Below, piece by piece: positions 61,567 through 64,000 of a DNA stretch of 64,000 bases. How positions within the stretch are numbered: position 1 is the first letter of the stretch; every line of letters begins with the position of its first letter. The position numbers and the translations under genes were made by a program. The notes below the pieces were generated by a model that saw only the letters and a program-made list of their open reading frames with translations, had not been told where the DNA came from and did not search any database. Source of the stretch: MED-G16 sp964467915 (lineage in GTDB: Bacteria > Bacteroidota > Bacteroidia > Cytophagales > MED-G16); contig CAYXSW010000005.1 of the NCBI GenBank assembly GCA_964467915.1, positions 1-64,000 of the forward strand, given 5' to 3'.

Positions 61567-62688
61567 ATGAAGATTGGTATTGTCTGTTATCCTACATTTG
61601 GTGGTAGTGGTGTTGTCGCAACCGAACTAGGGAAAGTTTTATCTGAGAAAGGAAATACTGTACACTTTATATCGTATGCTCAGCCTGCTAGGTTAAATGT
61701 ATTTAGTGATAATCTATTTTATCATGAGGTATCTATTAAGAACTATCCTTTGTTTGAGTATCCTCCTTATGAGACATCACTTACTAGCAAACTTGTTGAG
61801 ATAGTAAAATTTGAAAAGTTAGATATAATTCATGTTCACTATGCTATACCTCATGCATCTTCTGCTTTACTTGCGAAGGATATTCTGAAGACAATGGGAA
61901 TAGAAATTCCAGTTATAACTACACTACACGGTACAGATATTACATTGGTTGGAAAAGATCCCTCATGCAAACCGGTTATAAACTTTTCTATAAATAATTC
62001 AGATGGAGTTACTGCTGTATCAAATAGTCTAAGAAAAGATACAATAGATATATTTAATATTGAAAATAAAATTAAGGTGATTCCTAATTTTATAGATATT
62101 AATAAGTACACATCTGTTAAAAGAAATTCCTATCGAAGTAAGTTGTGTCAGAAAGGAGAAAAATTATTAATACATACTTCAAACTTTAGAAAAGTTAAAA
62201 GAATCCAAGATGTAATAAACATTTTCTGTAAAATTAATAAACAAATTCCGTCGAAACTCATAATGATTGGAGATGGACCTCAGAGAGCTAATATAGAATC
62301 TCTGACAAGATCCCTATGTTCACTTAGAGATGTTATGTTTATAGGAAAGATTCCAGATGTTGAAAATGTTTTACATGATGCTGATCTATTCTTATTGACT
62401 TCTGAGAAGGAGAGCTTTGGTCTTTCTGCACTAGAAGCTATGGCGTCCTCAGTCCCTGTAATATCATCTAATGCTGGAGGGTTACCAGAATTAGTTGAGG
62501 ATGGAAAATCTGGTTATACTTGTGATATTGGTGATATAGAATCTATGTCAAGTAAAGCTATAAGTATTCTGGAGAAATCTAATCTCAAAGGTTTTAAAGA
62601 TAATGCCTTTAAAAGAGCTGAAAATTTTGATGTTAATATTATTTTACCACATTATATTAATTATTATAATGAAATTATAAGAAAATAA
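61567..62688 (+). CDS. bshA: N-acetyl-alpha-D-glucosaminyl L-malate synthase BshA
   Basis: A 373-residue GT4 glycosyltransferase that joins GlcNAc from UDP-GlcNAc to L-malate, the first step of bacillithiol synthesis. The start MKIGIVCYPTFGGSGVVATELG and the segments HFISYAQPARL, HVHYAIPHASSALLAKD and TTLHGTDITLVG are diagnostic for BshA. The C-terminal domain has the family EX7E region (SEKESFGLSALEAMASSVPVI, cut). bshB and bshC are not in the window. It is divergent from the mutL group. Confidence 0.93.
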   Translation: MKIGIVCYPTFGGSGVVATELGKVLSEKGNTVHFISYAQPARLNVFSDNLFYHEVSIKNYPLFEYPPYETSLTSKLVEIVKFEKLDIIHVHYAIPHASSALLAKDILKTMGIEIPVITTLHGTDITLVGKDPSCKPVINFSINNSDGVTAVSNSLRKDTIDIFNIENKIKVIPNFIDINKYTSVKRNSYRSKLCQKGEKLLIHTSNFRKVKRIQDVINIFCKINKQIPSKLIMIGDGPQRANIESLTRSLCSLRDVMFIGKIPDVENVLHDADLFLLTSEKESFGLSALEAMASSVPVISSNAGGLPELVEDGKSGYTCDIGDIESMSSKAISILEKSNLKGFKDNAFKRAENFDVNIILPHYINYYNEIIRK

Positions 62689-62691
62689 ATT

Positions 62692-64000
62692 ATGCCTCAG
62701 AAAAAAAAGAAAATTTATGTTCTAGATACTTCAGTGATTTTATTTTCACATGATTCTATAATGAACTTTGAGGAAAATGATATAGGTATACCTATCACAG
62801 TTCTTGAAGAATTAGATCATCTTAAAAAAGGTAATGATACTATAAACTTTGAGGCAAGAGAGTTCATTAGAATGATAGATGAACTTTCTTCTGATAAGAT
62901 GTTGAACAACTGGATTCCATTGAATGGTAAGACTAAAGGTAAATTCAAGATACTTGTTAATCAAAAAACAAAAAATAATATTTTTAATGATGAAATTAAT
63001 GATCATAAGATATTAGATTCTGCACTAAATCTCCAGAAAGAAGAAAAAAATAAAATTATCACTCTTGTTTCAAAAGATATTAATCTTAGGTTAAAAGCCA
63101 AATCATTAAACTTAAAGGCTGAGGATTATTTAACAGGTAAAATTAAAAATTTAAATTCACTTGACTTAGAGGGGCAAGTTATTGATAACGTAAAACCTGA
63201 AGTCATAGATAATATCTTTGAAAATAATATTATAGAAAAGAAATTAATTTTTCCTAGAAAAAAGTTAAGGGATAACTCTTATTACATTTTAAAGGATTCA
63301 AAAAAATCTGCTTTGATATACTACGATGCTGATAAAGAAACAGTAAATAGAGTTGAGAAGACTGCTATAACAGGAATAAAACCAAGAAATGCTGAGCAAG
63401 CATTTGCTATTCACTCCTTACTAAATGATAAGGTATCGCTAGTTTCCATTAATGGAGTAGCTGGAACAGGAAAGACATTATTAGCTTTAGCTTCAGCCAT
63501 ATCTCAAAGAAGAGAGTTTAAACAGATATTTGTTGCAAGACCTATAGTTCCTTTAAGTAATAAGGATATAGGTTACCTTCCTGGAGACATTAACTCAAAG
63601 ATAAACCCTTACATGGAGCCGTTATGGGATAATTTGAAATATATACAGAACCAGTATAAAGAGACATCCAAGGAATTTAAAGTATTAAAGAATATGATTG
63701 AATCTGAGAAGCTAGTTATTCAACCTCTAGCTTATATTAGAGGTAGAAGCTTTTCAAATATTTATTTCATTATAGATGAAGCTCAAAACTTAACACCTCA
63801 TGAAATTAAAACCATAATATCTAGGGCAGGAGAAAACACAAAAATTGTATTTTCGGGTGACATTAACCAGATCGACACTCCTTATCTTGACTCACAAAGT
63901 AATGGGTTATCATATCTCATTGATAAATTAAAAGGACAAAAATTATATTCTCACGTTACATTAAGAAAAGGGGAGAGATCAGAATTAGCTAATCTTGCTA
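62692..64000 (+). CDS. PhoH-family ATPase with N-terminal PIN domain (PhoH2-like), 3' truncated by window
   Basis: The first 436 codons are present; the gene runs past the right edge. The N-terminal PIN nuclease domain (about 8-150) has YVLDTSVILFSHDSI, a VLEELDHLKKG segment and later DHKILDSAL and VSKDINLRLKA, giving the acidic metal-binding residues. The PhoH ATPase domain follows, with Walker A GVAGTGKT, RPIVPLSNKDIGYLPGD, IIDEAQNLTPHEIKTIISRAGENTKIVFSGDINQID (cut). PIN-PhoH proteins act as RNA-unwinding ribonucleases in studied cases. It starts 3 bp after the bshA stop. Confidence 0.92.
   Translation, partial: MPQKKKKIYVLDTSVILFSHDSIMNFEENDIGIPITVLEELDHLKKGNDTINFEAREFIRMIDELSSDKMLNNWIPLNGKTKGKFKILVNQKTKNNIFNDEINDHKILDSALNLQKEEKNKIITLVSKDINLRLKAKSLNLKAEDYLTGKIKNLNSLDLEGQVIDNVKPEVIDNIFENNIIEKKLIFPRKKLRDNSYYILKDSKKSALIYYDADKETVNRVEKTAITGIKPRNAEQAFAIHSLLNDKVSLVSINGVAGTGKTLLALASAISQRREFKQIFVARPIVPLSNKDIGYLPGDINSKINPYMEPLWDNLKYIQNQYKETSKEFKVLKNMIESEKLVIQPLAYIRGRSFSNIYFIIDEAQNLTPHEIKTIISRAGENTKIVFSGDINQIDTPYLDSQSNGLSYLIDKLKGQKLYSHVTLRKGERSELANLA

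Overview
This window is a strongly AT-rich, gene-dense stretch of chromosome from a member of Bacteroidota, almost certainly a flavobacterium (Flavobacteriales). The evidence is the fused SecDF, the SecA with a Bacteroidota-type C-terminus, a CHU_C/type B type IX secretion sorting domain on a giant surface protein, BshA of bacillithiol synthesis, the rpsP-rimM-trmD operon with a long acidic bS16 tail, DUF4270/DUF4834/DUF5916 proteins, many lipoproteins, and several -7 boxes of the Bacteroidota form TAnnTTTG. NqrF and a TRAP transporter fit a marine lifestyle; that is inference. A run of exactly 100 N (16319-16418) marks an assembly gap inside a tandem repeat. I see no transposase, phage module, CRISPR array, tRNA or rRNA.

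Layout. 0-5 kb: partial lipoprotein, FAD amine oxidase, a membrane protein, cutC, a DUF4270 lipoprotein and a half-length GT5 protein. 5-9 kb: flippase-like protein, heptose-phosphate adenylyltransferase-like enzyme, AraC regulator, holin-like protein and a PiT-like transporter behind TTAACA repeats. 9-17 kb: SPOR lipoprotein and secA, rplS, dapF, a DUF2490 barrel, a 33-residue membrane peptide, and trmD-rimM-rpsP. 17-26.5 kb: sucA-sucB, carB, DUF4834 protein, accD and a solitary nqrF. 26.5-33 kb: M19 dipeptidase, SDR, kynureninase, dxs, scpA and ndk. 33-40 kb: a tight co-directional run of nrnA-like, three FKBP-type lipoproteins, rdgB and udk, then secDF. 40-48.7 kb: accessory-looking DUF5916 outer-membrane protein, YczE-like protein, MFS exporter, TakP-like TRAP transporter, and then rlmN. 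48.7-56.7 kb: one 2637-residue secreted adhesin. 56.7-64 kb: DUF2891 lipoprotein, two rhomboid proteases, mutL, a small membrane protein, bshA and a truncated PhoH-type ATPase.

Most of the window is housekeeping: protein export (SecA, SecDF, periplasmic FKBPs, rhomboids), translation and RNA modification (L19, S16, RimM, TrmD, RlmN), and central metabolism (SucAB, CarB, AccD, Dxs, DapF). The least ordinary items are (i) the giant adhesin, in which a LamG-like domain and a C-type-lectin-like domain with its halves in swapped order are inserted into different Ig/cadherin-like repeats, and (ii) three intergenic TTAACA direct-repeat arrays with an 11-bp period that look like Pho boxes in front of a PiT-like transporter, a small outer-membrane barrel and a tiny membrane peptide. 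Seven of ten convergent gene pairs overlap at their 3' ends, often by sharing a palindromic stop such as TTAA.
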